From NCBI GenBank assembly GCA_036405815.1, contig DASWWX010000065.1, positions 1 to 64,000 of the forward strand: a DNA stretch of 64,000 nucleotides, in the 5' to 3' direction. Source of the DNA: Solimonas sp036405815. Lineage in GTDB: Bacteria; Pseudomonadota; Gammaproteobacteria; Nevskiales; Nevskiaceae. Below are positions 40,746 to 49,972 of this stretch, one piece after another. Both the position numbers and the translations under genes were made by a program. The stretch's first letter is position 1. The number at the start of each line of letters is the position of its first letter. The notes beneath the pieces are model-generated. The model did no database searches. It was not told the origin of the DNA and was given only the letters and a program-made list of their open reading frames with translations.

Positions 40746-41963
40746 ATGTCCCAGCTCGTCAAGCCGCATGGCGGCGGTGACCTGAAGCCGCTGCTGCTCG
40801 AAGGCGCCGCGCGCGAAGCCGAACTCAAGCGCGCCGCCACGCTGCCGCGCGTCAATGTCTCGTCGCGCGAAGCCGGCGACCTGATCATGCTCGGCATCGG
40901 CGGCTTCACCCCGCTGACCGGCTTCATGACCAAGGCCGACTGGCAGGGCGTCTGCGACAAGATGACGATGGCCGACGGCCTCTTCTGGCCGATCCCGGTG
41001 ACGCTGTCGACCGACAAGGCCACCGCCGACAGCCTGCCGGCCAACGCCGAGGTCGCGCTGTTCGACCCCGAGCGCAATCAGATCCTGGCGACCATGACGG
41101 TCACCGAGAAGTACACGATCGACAAGGCGCACGAGTGCCAGACCGTGTTCAAGACCACCGACGCCGCGCATCCCGGCGTGAAGATGGTCATGGAGCAGGG
41201 CGAGATCAACCTCGCCGGCCCGGTGAAGGTCCTGAGCGAAGCCGAGTTCCCGTCGCAGTACGGCGAGATGTACATGACGCCGGCGCAGACGCGCGCCGAG
41301 TTCGAGAAGCGCGGCTGGAAGAAGGTCGCCGCGTTCCAGACCCGCAACCCGATGCACCGCAGCCATGAGTACCTGGCCAAGGTCGCGGTCGAAGTCTGCG
41401 ACGGCGTGATGATCCACTCGCTGCTCGGCAAGCTGAAGCCGGGCGACATCCCGGCCGAAGTGCGCCAGGACGCGATCGCCGAACTGATCGAGAAGTACTT
41501 CGTGAAGAACACGGTGATCCAGTCCGGCTATCCGCTGGACATGCGCTACGCCGGTCCGCGCGAGGCGCTGCTGCACGCGCTGTTCCGCCAGAACTACGGC
41601 TGCACCTGGCAGATCGTCGGCCGCGACCACGCCGGCGTCGGCGACTACTACGGCCCGTTCGACGCGCAGCACATCTTCGACGAGATCCCGGCCGGCGCGC
41701 TGGAAACCCAGCCGATGAAGATCGACTGGACGTTCTACTGCGATGCCTGCGAAGGCATGGCCTCGAGCAAGACCTGCCCGCACGACGAGAAGCACCGTCT
41801 GCTGCTGTCCGGCACCAAGCTGCGCAAGCTGCTGAGCGAGGACGGCGAAGTGCCGCCGCAGTTCAGCCGCCCGGAAGTGCTGGCGATCCTCAAGAAGTAC
41901 TACGCCTCGCTCGAGGAAGGCCAGAAGGTCAAGGTCGAACTCAAGGGCCACTCGGCGCGCTGA
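40746..41963 (+). CDS. sat: Sulfate adenylyltransferase (ATP sulfurylase)
   Basis: A 405-residue homomeric ATP sulfurylase that makes adenylyl sulfate from sulfate and ATP, or the reverse. Motifs are FQTRNPMHRSHEYL (HxxH-type ATP site), GRDHAGVGDYYG and a zinc-type cluster CDACEGMASSKTC followed by HDEKH. This is the Sat type, not CysDN. No APS kinase, APS reductase or Apr gene is in the window, so assimilation and sulfur oxidation cannot be separated here. GAGGAA precedes the start. Confidence 0.95.
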   Translation: MSQLVKPHGGGDLKPLLLEGAAREAELKRAATLPRVNVSSREAGDLIMLGIGGFTPLTGFMTKADWQGVCDKMTMADGLFWPIPVTLSTDKATADSLPANAEVALFDPERNQILATMTVTEKYTIDKAHECQTVFKTTDAAHPGVKMVMEQGEINLAGPVKVLSEAEFPSQYGEMYMTPAQTRAEFEKRGWKKVAAFQTRNPMHRSHEYLAKVAVEVCDGVMIHSLLGKLKPGDIPAEVRQDAIAELIEKYFVKNTVIQSGYPLDMRYAGPREALLHALFRQNYGCTWQIVGRDHAGVGDYYGPFDAQHIFDEIPAGALETQPMKIDWTFYCDACEGMASSKTCPHDEKHRLLLSGTKLRKLLSEDGEVPPQFSRPEVLAILKKYYASLEEGQKVKVELKGHSAR

Positions 41964-41997
41964 GTTTTCGCCCGAGTTTCCTGCGACACGCTGCAAA

Positions 41998-42030
41998 CGA
42001 AACGGCCCGCACTGCGGGCCGTTTCGTTTT
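41998..42030 (+). terminator. Rho-independent terminator after sat
   Basis: CGAAACGGCCCGC/GCGGGCCGTTTCG (13-bp perfect stem, loop ACT) followed by TTTT. Confidence 0.9.
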
Positions 42031-42098
42031 GGGGCTGATCCTGAAGGTCGCGTTCACGCGCATCGGCTGCACGACCACCCTTGGTGCGCGGACCTCGG

Positions 42099-42344
42099 CT
42101 ACTCCATCGCCTCCGCAGCACGCCGGTCCATCTCTTCCTTGCGCTGCTCGCCGGCGTCCAGCGAGGCATCGATCTTGTCGGCGATGGCATCGCCCGCGTA
42201 ACCCACGGCCTCGGCATTGCGGATGCCGCGCGTCTCCTCGCGCCCGCGCGGCGGGTCGCGCTCCGGCGGCGGGGCGGCGTCCGTGCAGGCGGCCAGCACC
42301 AGCAGCGCCAGCAAGCTGGTCGCGGTCCTCATCGCTCGTTTCAT
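42099..42344 (-). CDS. Small lipoprotein
   Basis: An 81-residue protein. MKRAMRTATSLLALLVLAAC gives a signal peptide with lipobox LAAC. The mature part is short, charged and rich in Arg, Asp and Glu (PPERDPPRGREETRG), and ends in an acidic/Ala helix. I recognise no domain. It is probably a small outer-membrane-anchored protein of unknown role. A much longer open frame upstream (to 42650) is not supported. Confidence 0.5.
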   Translation of the reverse strand: MKRAMRTATSLLALLVLAACTDAAPPPERDPPRGREETRGIRNAEAVGYAGDAIADKIDASLDAGEQRKEEMDRRAAEAME

Positions 42345-42481
42345 CTCGCGCTCCTGTTCGGCGCTGAACCTGGCCGCGAGTCTAGCGCGCCCGCCGGGCG
42401 CTGCCGCACAATCGGCCGCAGCCGGCAGCCGGGTTCTCCACCAGGGCGAACCTCCAGACCGGCGGGGGAGATTCCTGAGCG

Positions 42482-43783
42482 ATGAGCGACACCAACCCTG
42501 CGGCCGCGCCCGGCAATTCGCCGCGCCGCGTGCTGTTCGCGAGCCTGATCGGCACCACGATCGAGTTCTTCGACTTCTACATCTACGCCACCGCCGCGGT
42601 GCTGGTGTTCCCCCAGCTGTTCTTCCCGGCCAGCGATCCGACCTCGGCAATGCTGCAGTCGCTGGCCACGTTCGCCATCGCCTTCTTCGCGCGACCGATC
42701 GGTTCGGCGCTGTTCGGCCACTACGGCGACCGCATCGGCCGCAAGGCGACGCTGGTCGCCGCCCTGATGACGATGGGCATCTCCACGGTGGTGATCGGCC
42801 TGCTGCCGACCTACGCGCAGATCGGCGTGCTCGCGCCGATGCTGCTTGCCCTGTGCCGCTTCGGCCAGGGCCTGGGCCTGGGCGGCGAATGGGGCGGCGC
42901 CGTGCTGCTGGCCACCGAGAACGCGCCGCCGGGCAAACGCGCCTGGTACGGCATGTTCCCGCAGCTGGGTGCGCCGATCGGCTTCATCTGCTCCGGCGGC
43001 ATCTTCCTGATCCTGTCGGAAGTGCTGACCGACGAGCAGTTCTTTGCCTGGGGCTGGCGCGTGCCGTTCCTGGCCAGTGCGCTGCTGGTCATCGTCGGCC
43101 TGTGGGTGCGCCTGAAGATCGCCGAGACGCCGGTGTTCCAGAAAGTGCTGGATCAGCACGAACGTGTGCAGGTGCCGATGATCGCCGTGGTGCGCGACCA
43201 CACGCGCGCGCTGGTGCTGGGCACCGTGATCGCCATCGCCACCTTCGTGCTGTTCTACCTGATGACGGTCTTCACGCTGACCTGGGGCACGACCGCGCTG
43301 GGTTACACGCGCCAGGAGTTCCTGGTGATGCAGTTGTTCGGCATCGTCTTCTTCGGCCTGACGATCCCGTTCTCGGCGCTGTACGCCGACCGCCACGGCC
43401 GCCGCCGCACGCTGCTGATCGTCAGCGCCGCGATCGCCGTGTTCGGGCTGTTCATGGCATCGATGCTCGCCGCCGGCACCGTCGGCGTGCTGGTCACGCT
43501 GGCGCTGGGTCTGGCGCTGATGGGCTACACCTATGGCCCGCTCGGCACGATCCTGTCGGAACTGTTCCCCGCCTCCGTGCGCTACACCGGCGCCTCGCTG
43601 ACCTTCAACCTGGCCGGTATCTTCGGTGCGTCGCTGGCGCCCTACATCGCCACCTGGCTGGCGCGCAATCACGGTCTGGAATTCGTCGGCTACTACCTGA
43701 GCGCGGCGGCGCTGCTGAGCTTCACCGCGCTATGGCTGTCGCGCGAGACGAAGGACACCGACCACGCCGCGGTACACGGCTGA
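42482..43783 (+). CDS. MFS transporter, metabolite:H+ symporter (MHS) type
   Basis: A 433-residue 12-helix permease. MHS-family marks are ASLIGTTIEFFDFYIYATAA at the start, GHYGDRIGRKATL in the loop between helices 2 and 3, and GEWGGAVLLATE. Related proteins (ProP, KgtP, ShiA) import organic acids or osmolytes; the substrate is unknown. The next MFS gene starts 7 bp downstream, so the two are surely co-transcribed. Confidence 0.88.
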   Translation: MSDTNPAAAPGNSPRRVLFASLIGTTIEFFDFYIYATAAVLVFPQLFFPASDPTSAMLQSLATFAIAFFARPIGSALFGHYGDRIGRKATLVAALMTMGISTVVIGLLPTYAQIGVLAPMLLALCRFGQGLGLGGEWGGAVLLATENAPPGKRAWYGMFPQLGAPIGFICSGGIFLILSEVLTDEQFFAWGWRVPFLASALLVIVGLWVRLKIAETPVFQKVLDQHERVQVPMIAVVRDHTRALVLGTVIAIATFVLFYLMTVFTLTWGTTALGYTRQEFLVMQLFGIVFFGLTIPFSALYADRHGRRRTLLIVSAAIAVFGLFMASMLAAGTVGVLVTLALGLALMGYTYGPLGTILSELFPASVRYTGASLTFNLAGIFGASLAPYIATWLARNHGLEFVGYYLSAAALLSFTALWLSRETKDTDHAAVHG

Positions 43784-43790
43784 TCGCGCC

Positions 43791-45092
43791 ATGCTCGGCC
43801 TGACCCGTTACCAGTGGACCGTGCTGTTCGCCGCCTGGCTTGGCTGGGGCTTCGATCTGTTCGACAGCATCCTGTTCAACTTCGTCGCGCCCAACGCGGT
43901 GCCGACGCTGCTGGGCCTGGAGATCGGCTCGCCGGAGGCCAAGCAGGCCACGCTGTACTGGACCGGCATCCTGACGTCGGTGCTACTGCTGGGCTGGGCC
44001 GCCGGCGGCGTGCTGTTCGGCTACATCGGCGACCGCATCGGTCGCGCCCGCACGATGCAGATCACGATCGGGATGTACGCGCTCGGCACCGCCGCCTGCG
44101 CGTTCGCGCCGGACATCTGGTGGCTGCTCGCCTTTCGCATCATCGCCTCGCTCGGCATCGGCGGTGAGTGGGCCGCCGGCGCGTCGATGGTGGCGGAAGT
44201 GATGCCGGAGAAGCGCCGCGTCGAAGCCGGTGCGTTGCTCTACACCTCCGCCGCGTTCGGCACCACGCTGGCGACGATCGTCAATCTCGTCATCGCCGGC
44301 CACTTGTTCGCGGATCAGCCGGAAGTCTCCTGGCGCTACGTGTTCCTGTGCGGCCTGATCCCGGCCGGCGTGATCTTCGTCATCCGCCTGTTCATCCACG
44401 AACCGGAACGCTGGGTCCAGGTGCGCAACAGCGCGCCGCCACCAAAGCTGTCGGAACTGTTCTCGCCGGGCGTGCGCCGCGCCACGCGCAGCGGCTTCCT
44501 GATGGCCTTGATCGCCCTGATCACCTGGTGGAGCTGCAATGCCTTCCTGCCGACCTTCGCCACCGCGCTCGCGCAGGCTGAAGCCGCACTGCAGGGACTC
44601 GACCGTGCGGCGACGCTGCGCCTGGCCGAAGACTGGAAGTTCACCGCGACGATGATGTTCAACCTCGGTGGCCTGATCGGCACGCTGCTGACGATCCCGG
44701 TCGCCAAGCTGATCGGACGCCGGCCGATGTTCGCGATGTACTTCGTCGCCTCCGCACTGGCGATCCTGCTGACCTTCGGCGCCGACGTGGCGCCGCAGAT
44801 GCGGCTGTACTTCTACTTCGCGATCGGCCTGTCGGTGTTCGGCATCTTCGGCAGCTTCACCTACTACCTGCCGGAACTGTTCCCGACGCGCCTGCGCGCC
44901 ACCGGCGCAGGCTTCTGCTACAACGTGGGGCGCATCATCGCCGCCGCCGGGCCGTTCGCGGTCGGCGCCATCGCCGCCAAGGGCGCGGGCTCGGCGGTCG
45001 AGGTGCTGGTATGGGTCGCGCTGGTGCCAGCCGTCGGTGTGCTGCTGATGCCCTGGGTCGTCGAAACCCGCGGACGCGCGCTGCCGGATTGA
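43791..45092 (+). CDS. MFS transporter, sugar-acid/aromatic-acid type
   Basis: A 433-residue permease. It begins MLGLTRYQWTVLFAAWLGWGFDLFDSILFN. The loop 2-3 motif is GYIGDRIGRARTM and the next conserved segment is GIGGEWAAGASMVAE. This fits the NanT/AAHS-like group that imports sialic-acid-like or aromatic acids. It is a different subfamily from its upstream partner and not a recent duplicate. Substrate unknown; no catabolic genes are adjacent. Confidence 0.85.
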   Translation: MLGLTRYQWTVLFAAWLGWGFDLFDSILFNFVAPNAVPTLLGLEIGSPEAKQATLYWTGILTSVLLLGWAAGGVLFGYIGDRIGRARTMQITIGMYALGTAACAFAPDIWWLLAFRIIASLGIGGEWAAGASMVAEVMPEKRRVEAGALLYTSAAFGTTLATIVNLVIAGHLFADQPEVSWRYVFLCGLIPAGVIFVIRLFIHEPERWVQVRNSAPPPKLSELFSPGVRRATRSGFLMALIALITWWSCNAFLPTFATALAQAEAALQGLDRAATLRLAEDWKFTATMMFNLGGLIGTLLTIPVAKLIGRRPMFAMYFVASALAILLTFGADVAPQMRLYFYFAIGLSVFGIFGSFTYYLPELFPTRLRATGAGFCYNVGRIIAAAGPFAVGAIAAKGAGSAVEVLVWVALVPAVGVLLMPWVVETRGRALPD

Positions 45093-45122
45093 ACGCGGTC
45101 CCGATCGCAGAGGAGCCTAGCC

Positions 45123-45866
45123 ATGATGAGCCTGTCGCGACGCCGCTACCTGCTGATTCTCGTCGCGCTCTATGCGGCGCTATGGACGGCGCTCGCCATC
45201 GAGCCCAAGCACCGCGACGACTGGCTGATCGAGAACGCGCTGGTGCTCGCCTTCGTGATCGGCATGTGGGCGGCGCACAAGCACTTCGTGTTCTCGCGCG
45301 TCTCCTACACGCTGATCTTTCTGTTCATGTGCCTGCACTCGGTGGGCTCGCACTACACGTACTCGGAGGTGCCGTACGACGCGTGGTGGAAGGCGCTGAC
45401 CGGCGAGACCTTCAACTCGATGTTCGGCTGGGAGCGCAACCACTTCGACCGGCTCGTGCACTTCAGCTACGGCCTGCTGCTGGCGTATCCGATCCGCGAA
45501 ATCTTCCTGCGCGTCGCGGACGCGCGCGGCTTCTGGGGTTACTTCCTGCCACTGGATTTCACGCTGGCAACCTCCGCGATCTACGAGCTGATCGAATGGG
45601 CGGCGGCGGCATTCTTCGGCGGCGAGTTGGGCGCCGCCTACCTCGGCACGCAGGGCGATGTCTGGGACGCGCACAAGGACATGCTGCTCGCCGGCATCGG
45701 CGCCACGCTCGCCATGCTGATCACCGCCACGCTCAACGCGCGCCTGCAGCGCGACTTCGCACGCGAGTGGAGCGACAGCCTGCGCGTGAAGGGCAAGCAA
45801 CCGCTTGGCGAGGACGAGATCGCGCGCATGCTCGAAGCCTCGCGCGAAGACAAGAGCCGCGCCTGA
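45123..45866 (+). CDS. DUF2238 family membrane protein, YjdF-like
   Basis: A 247-residue membrane protein with about five or six helices and a cytoplasmic tail. The family signature WERNHFDRLVHFSYGLLLAYP is present, as are the conserved ATSAIYELIEWAAA and QGDVWDAHKDM. Function unknown. It follows the two MFS genes after 30 bp with AGGAG ahead of its start, so it may belong to that transcript. Confidence 0.82.
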   Translation: MMSLSRRRYLLILVALYAALWTALAIEPKHRDDWLIENALVLAFVIGMWAAHKHFVFSRVSYTLIFLFMCLHSVGSHYTYSEVPYDAWWKALTGETFNSMFGWERNHFDRLVHFSYGLLLAYPIREIFLRVADARGFWGYFLPLDFTLATSAIYELIEWAAAAFFGGELGAAYLGTQGDVWDAHKDMLLAGIGATLAMLITATLNARLQRDFAREWSDSLRVKGKQPLGEDEIARMLEASREDKSRA

Positions 45867-45891
45867 GCGGATCGAGCGGATCGAGCGGATT
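45865..45891. repeat. Three tandem 9-bp units at the DUF2238 stop
   Basis: GAGCGGATC repeated three times, the last copy ending TT. The array overlaps the last two bases of the TGA stop. No function evident. Confidence 0.7.
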
Positions 45892-45940
45892 GGCTACATC
45901 CGCACGCCGCCACTTCGCAGCGCGCTGAATCCGCGCGCCG

Positions 45941-46636
45941 TCAGATCGGCGCATCGAACAGCCGCCCGACCACGGCGGTCAGCGCCATCGCCGCGGCACC
46001 CCAGAAGCCGACCCGCACGGCGCCGCGCCACACCGACGCGCCGCCGACATGGGCGGCGACGCCGCCCATCACCACCAGCGTCAACAGCGACGCGGCCGAG
46101 ACCACCGATCCGATCATGGCCGCCGGCGCCCATGCCGCCGCACCGATCGGCACGGCCGCACCCATCGAAAAGGCGGCGGCCGATGCCGCCGCCGCCTGCA
46201 CCGGGCGCGCGCGCAAGGTTTCGGTGATGCCGAGTTCGTCGCGCGTATGCGCTTCCAGCGCATTCCCGGCATGCAGTTGCTGCGCCACGCGCGCAGCGAG
46301 ATCCGCATCGAGCCCGCGCGCACGATAGATCGCCGTCAGCTCGGCCAGCTCACGTTCCGGCTGCGAGGCCAGTTCGCGACGCTCGCGCTCGATGTCGGCG
46401 TTCTCGGTATCGGCCTGCGACTGCACGGAAACGTACTCGCCCGCCGCCATCGACATCGCACCGGCCACCAGGCCCGCCACGCCGGTCAGCACCACCGCGC
46501 GCGGCTCGGCGCCCGAAGCCGCGATGCCAACCACGAGGCTGGCCACCGACAAGGCGCCGTCGTTGGCGCCGAGCACCGCCGCGCGCAGCCAGCCGATGCG
46601 GTTCGAGAAATGGGGTTCGTGGTGCGACATCGGCAT
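45941..46636 (-). CDS. VIT1/CCC1-family metal transporter
   Basis: A 231-residue membrane protein. It begins with HFSNRIGWLRAAVLGANDGA, the family signature, followed by AGAMSMAAGEYVSVQSQ. A cytoplasmic metal-binding helical segment rich in Glu lies at about 80-130, and three more helices complete the protein. Plant and yeast members move Fe2+ or Mn2+ out of the cytosol. No rubrerythrin domain is attached. First of a run of minus-strand accessory genes. Confidence 0.86.
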   Translation of the reverse strand: MPMSHHEPHFSNRIGWLRAAVLGANDGALSVASLVVGIAASGAEPRAVVLTGVAGLVAGAMSMAAGEYVSVQSQADTENADIERERRELASQPERELAELTAIYRARGLDADLAARVAQQLHAGNALEAHTRDELGITETLRARPVQAAAASAAAFSMGAAVPIGAAAWAPAAMIGSVVSAASLLTLVVMGGVAAHVGGASVWRGAVRVGFWGAAAMALTAVVGRLFDAPI

Positions 46637-46734
46637 TCGATCTCTCCCGCGTGTAACAAGTTATGCGGCCATCGCGCTCTCGCATCTGATCCTCGCGCCA
46701 GAAGCGAGGTCGAGGTCGGCGATCCCGTTCCGCG

Positions 46735-47364
46735 TCAGGCGCCGAGCACCAGCATCACCGCCGCGCCCACCAGGACAGCGGCGGCCAGACGATTCAGCAT
46801 GCGCGCCGCGCCGCCGCCCAGCCAATGGCCGGCGCGGTCGGCCAGCGCGGCGTAGATCAGCTTCACGCCGCCCACCGACACCACGGCAATCAGCATGATC
46901 CACAGCGCATCCAGCCAGGTCATCGCCGCCAGATCGAGAAACGCGGGGAAGAAGCCGAGATAGAAGAAGATCGCCTTCTGATCCGCGAGCGTGATGAGCA
47001 GGCCGGTCATGAAGCTCGCGCCCGCCGACGCCGGCGGCGGCATACCGTTGGCCGAGGCACCGCCCGGTGCGGCGCGCCACAGGCGCCAGCCCAACCACAT
47101 CAGATACAGCGCCGCGGCATAGCGCAGCCACACCCAGCGTTCGCCCATCGCCTCCGCCAGCAGACCGAGGCCGAAGATGGCGAGTGCGATGAACAGCAGA
47201 TCGCCCACCACCACACCGAGCGCAGTCAACGCGCCGTGACGAAACCCCTGCGCCGCCGCACGCGAAGCCACCGCGAATACGCTCACGCTCGGCAGCGCGG
47301 CAAGCAGGGCCATCGCGCCGAACAAGGCGGCGGCGGAGGTCCAGGTCAATGCAAGTGACGTCAC
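46735..47364 (-). CDS. LysE/RhtB family exporter
   Basis: A 209-residue inner-membrane protein with about six helices. The family marks are GFRHGALTALGVVVGD near residue 45 and KAIFFYLGFFPAF near 120. Members export amino acids or homoserine lactones; the substrate here is unknown. The DUF924 gene ends 10 bp upstream of its start, so these two are likely co-transcribed. Confidence 0.83.
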   Translation of the reverse strand: MTSLALTWTSAAALFGAMALLAALPSVSVFAVASRAAAQGFRHGALTALGVVVGDLLFIALAIFGLGLLAEAMGERWVWLRYAAALYLMWLGWRLWRAAPGGASANGMPPPASAGASFMTGLLITLADQKAIFFYLGFFPAFLDLAAMTWLDALWIMLIAVVSVGGVKLIYAALADRAGHWLGGGAARMLNRLAAAVLVGAAVMLVLGA

Positions 47365-47373
47365 GGTCTCACC

Positions 47374-47910
47374 TCAGAAGCTGGAGCCGGGTGTTTGCAG
47401 GAATTCAACTTCCTCGGCAGTCGAAGTGCGGCCCAGAATCGCGTTGCGATGCGGATAGCGCCCGAAGCGATCGACGATCGCCTTGTGCCGCAGCTCGAAG
47501 TCGAGATTCTCCGGCGGCGCATGTTCGCGATAGAGCGGTTCCGCCACCGCATGCACCGCGCGTGACTCGCTGTGCATGTACGGCAGCAACAGGAAGTTGC
47601 GTTGCACCGGCGACAGCGACGCCAGCGCACCAGCGCTCACCGCCTCCTGCGCCAGCACCAGCGCCATGCCGTCCTGCGCAAAAGCCTGCGGCGTGCCGCG
47701 ATGGATGTTCCGCGAGAACTGATCCAGCACGATGATCTCGGCCAGCCGGCCCTGCGGCGTCGCGCGCCAATCAGCCAGCTCGCCGAGCGCGGCGCGTTGC
47801 AGTAGCGCGCCGAAGCGCTGCCGCACCCGCGCATCGAACTCGGGCGACACCGCCCACCACTGCTTCGGCTCGATCTCCTCGAACCAGAATTTCAGAACCT
47901 CGCTTTCCAC
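47374..47910 (-). CDS. DUF924 family protein
   Basis: A 178-residue soluble helical protein of the DUF924 family, TPR-like fold, unknown function. Family marks are LKFWFEE, KQWWAVSPEFD, IIVLDQFSRNIHRGTP and LPYMHSES. GTG 47910 is preferred, since GGGAG lies about 8 nt upstream and the family begins with this segment; an ATG in another frame overlaps it. Downstream is the LysE exporter. Confidence 0.8.
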   Translation of the reverse strand: MESEVLKFWFEEIEPKQWWAVSPEFDARVRQRFGALLQRAALGELADWRATPQGRLAEIIVLDQFSRNIHRGTPQAFAQDGMALVLAQEAVSAGALASLSPVQRNFLLLPYMHSESRAVHAVAEPLYREHAPPENLDFELRHKAIVDRFGRYPHRNAILGRTSTAEEVEFLQTPGSSF

Positions 47911-47935
47911 ATCCGGCTCCCGTTCGCCCGCTGGA

Positions 47936-48448
47936 TCAGGCGGTGGCTTCGAAGGCTGGGTGATATCGCACCGTGCCGCGCGGCATCGTGCCATCCAGCG
48001 ACAGGGCCTGGAAATACGCCGGCGGCACGTCCGGCAACACCAGCCGCTCGTCCGCACGAAAGCCGAAGCGGCCGTAGTACGCCGGCGCTCCCAGCAACAC
48101 ACAGCCGGCCGCGCCACGCTGACGCAAGGCTTCCAGCGCCGTGTGCATCAGGCGCGAGCCGATGCCCTGCCCTTGCCGTAACGGCGTCACCGAAATCGGC
48201 CCCAGCCCATACCAGCCGCTCGCGCCGTCGGAAATCCACACCGGTGAGACAGCCACATGCCCGACGATGACGCCCTCGATCTCGCCGACCTGCGAGATGG
48301 AAAGCTGATCAGCGCGGCGCAGCGCGTCCACGATGAACGGCTCGGTATGACTGGTATGCGCGGCGTCCCGAAATGCCAGCGTCACCAACGCGTGGATCAT
48401 GGGCGCGTCACCGGGCCGCTCGTCTCGAATCTGCAGGTCGTCGCTCAT
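47936..48448 (-). CDS. GNAT family N-acetyltransferase, YhbS-like
   Basis: A 170-residue acetyl-CoA-dependent transferase. The acetyl-CoA-binding loop is RQGQGIGSRLM. The segment VLLGAPAYYGRFGFR is typical of the YhbS-type GNATs. Substrate unknown. ATG 48448 (MSDDLQIRDE) is the best start. It is 25 bp upstream of the DUF924 gene. Confidence 0.85.
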   Translation of the reverse strand: MSDDLQIRDERPGDAPMIHALVTLAFRDAAHTSHTEPFIVDALRRADQLSISQVGEIEGVIVGHVAVSPVWISDGASGWYGLGPISVTPLRQGQGIGSRLMHTALEALRQRGAAGCVLLGAPAYYGRFGFRADERLVLPDVPPAYFQALSLDGTMPRGTVRYHPAFEATA

Positions 48449-48502
48449 GTCATTTCTGGTCGGCGCCGGCGGGCTCACGTCTCGGCATAAAGCCACACGC
48501 CG

Positions 48503-49006
48503 TCAGCGATTCGGTCGATGCCCGTAACTGAGCACGCGCGTGATCTGCCATTCCGCGCCGACCTTGCGCCAGACCATCGTGAAATCGGCCAGGCCGTCGC
48601 AGGTATCCGAATCGAACTGGCAGAAGCGATGCGAACCCTGGGCGATGGCGCCGAAATCCTTGATCGGATGCACCACAAACGTGCCCGGCACCCGCTCGCG
48701 CCGGAACTTGCCGCAAACGTACTTCGCGGTATTGGCCAGCATCGCCTCCCGCGTCCAGGTCACACCGCCGTTGTCGTGATAGAACTCGACATCCGGCGCG
48801 AAGTAGCTCGCGTGCTTCTGCAACTGCGCAGGATCGCTGCAGCGATTGAACGCATCGAACGCCGCTTCATCGAGCGCAGCGAGGGTCTCGAACAATGGAT
48901 CGACGCCTTGCACCTCCCCGCCCGATCCACCGTTCGCCTGCACGACGGATGCGCCCGAACATCCCAGCAAGACCAGCGAACCTACCGCCAGCAGCATCTT
49001 CCTCAT
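48503..49006 (-). CDS. NTF2-like lipoprotein
   Basis: A 167-residue protein. The signal peptide MRKMLLAVGSLVLLGCSG has lipobox LLGC. The mature part looks like an NTF2/SnoaL-like alpha+beta barrel (DUF4440 type): an N-terminal helix (ALDEAAFDAFNRCSDP), then FAPDVEFYHDNGG and WRKVGAEWQITRVLSYGH. Ligand unknown. ATG 49006 is preferred, with GGGAG 6 nt upstream; ATG 49012 is possible. Confidence 0.72.
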   Translation of the reverse strand: MRKMLLAVGSLVLLGCSGASVVQANGGSGGEVQGVDPLFETLAALDEAAFDAFNRCSDPAQLQKHASYFAPDVEFYHDNGGVTWTREAMLANTAKYVCGKFRRERVPGTFVVHPIKDFGAIAQGSHRFCQFDSDTCDGLADFTMVWRKVGAEWQITRVLSYGHRPNR

Positions 49007-49019
49007 CGCCATCTCCCGA

Positions 49020-49358
49020 TCAGGCGACCTCGGCCGCCAGGCGCGCATGCCGCAGGCGCAACAGTAGATACGCCGCAAAGCCCGTGGCAACGCCCGGCGC
49101 CACGCCAAGCAGCAGCGCGACCCAGCCGTATCGAACCCCATGCGCGCGCGCCTCGTAGATCACCCAGACCGCGAGAATCGCCCAGCACAGGATTGCGTCC
49201 ATCGCGTAACCCGCCGCAAATGGATTGACGAAGCCTGCCGCGAAGGCGCCGAGTACATCGGGGTTCTGCAACAACGGTGGCACCACGACCACGGCGAAGA
49301 ACACCGCGAACAGCAAGCCCAGGACGGCGACCAGCACCGCGAACGTCTGTTCTCGCAT
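49020..49358 (-). CDS. DUF2834 family membrane protein
   Basis: A 112-residue protein with three membrane helices. The family-like pattern PPLLQNPDVLGAFAAGF, then NPFAAGYAMDAILCW, is well conserved. Function unknown. ATG 49358 (MREQTF) is chosen; the upstream extension is Arg-rich. It lies 13 bp upstream of the NTF2-like lipoprotein gene. Confidence 0.72.
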   Translation of the reverse strand: MREQTFAVLVAVLGLLFAVFFAVVVVPPLLQNPDVLGAFAAGFVNPFAAGYAMDAILCWAILAVWVIYEARAHGVRYGWVALLLGVAPGVATGFAAYLLLRLRHARLAAEVA

Positions 49359-49427
49359 CGATAATTCTCCCTTGCCACCCAGTGAAGCGATCGCGCGACG
49401 CAACCTGCGTCGTGCTCTACGCAAGAA

Positions 49428-49850
49428 TCAGCCCGGCTCCGGAAACCGATCCGCCGACGGCGCCGATTCGAGATCGCGGTCCCAGTTCGCACGGCTGGCC
49501 GCGAAGATATGCGCGTTCGGCCGGTTCGGCACCGCCGTATCCAGACTGCCGGCCGGCACGACGAGCAAGGCGCCCTCCATCTGCAGGCTCGGCATCGCGG
49601 AACCGCACGTCGTGCAGAAGCTGCGGCTGTGCCGTGTCTGCGGCAGATCGAAGCGCTGGACGTTCTCCTGCCCCTGCAACCATCGCAGCTGCGCGGATGA
49701 CGAGAACAGGTTGGCCGCATGCGCGGACCCCGTGTCCTTCCGGCAATGCGAGCAGTGGCACAGATAGAAGCGCTCGAATTCGCCCTCGATCTCGAAAGCG
49801 ACGAGTCCACAAAGGCAGGACCCACGATGGACAGCAGCGCTGGCGTTCAT
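49428..49850 (-). CDS. GFA family zinc protein
   Basis: A 140-residue protein of the glutathione-dependent formaldehyde-activating (GFA/CENP-V) fold. Zinc ligands are CLCG near residue 12, CHCSHC near 31 and FCTTCGS near 79. Most members are not proven to act on formaldehyde. A soluble, cytoplasmic enzyme is likely; the substrate is unknown. Confidence 0.85.
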   Translation of the reverse strand: MNASAAVHRGSCLCGLVAFEIEGEFERFYLCHCSHCRKDTGSAHAANLFSSSAQLRWLQGQENVQRFDLPQTRHSRSFCTTCGSAMPSLQMEGALLVVPAGSLDTAVPNRPNAHIFAASRANWDRDLESAPSADRFPEPG

Positions 49851-49972
49851 CGCGGCAGTCTACCCGCGAGGCCCCGCCAACCGCTGGATGTGTGCGCGTC
49901 GCCGCGATATCGGTCGGCTATGCCCGACGCTCGCATCGTCCGGCGCACCCTCCCCCGCATTACCGAGCCGTA

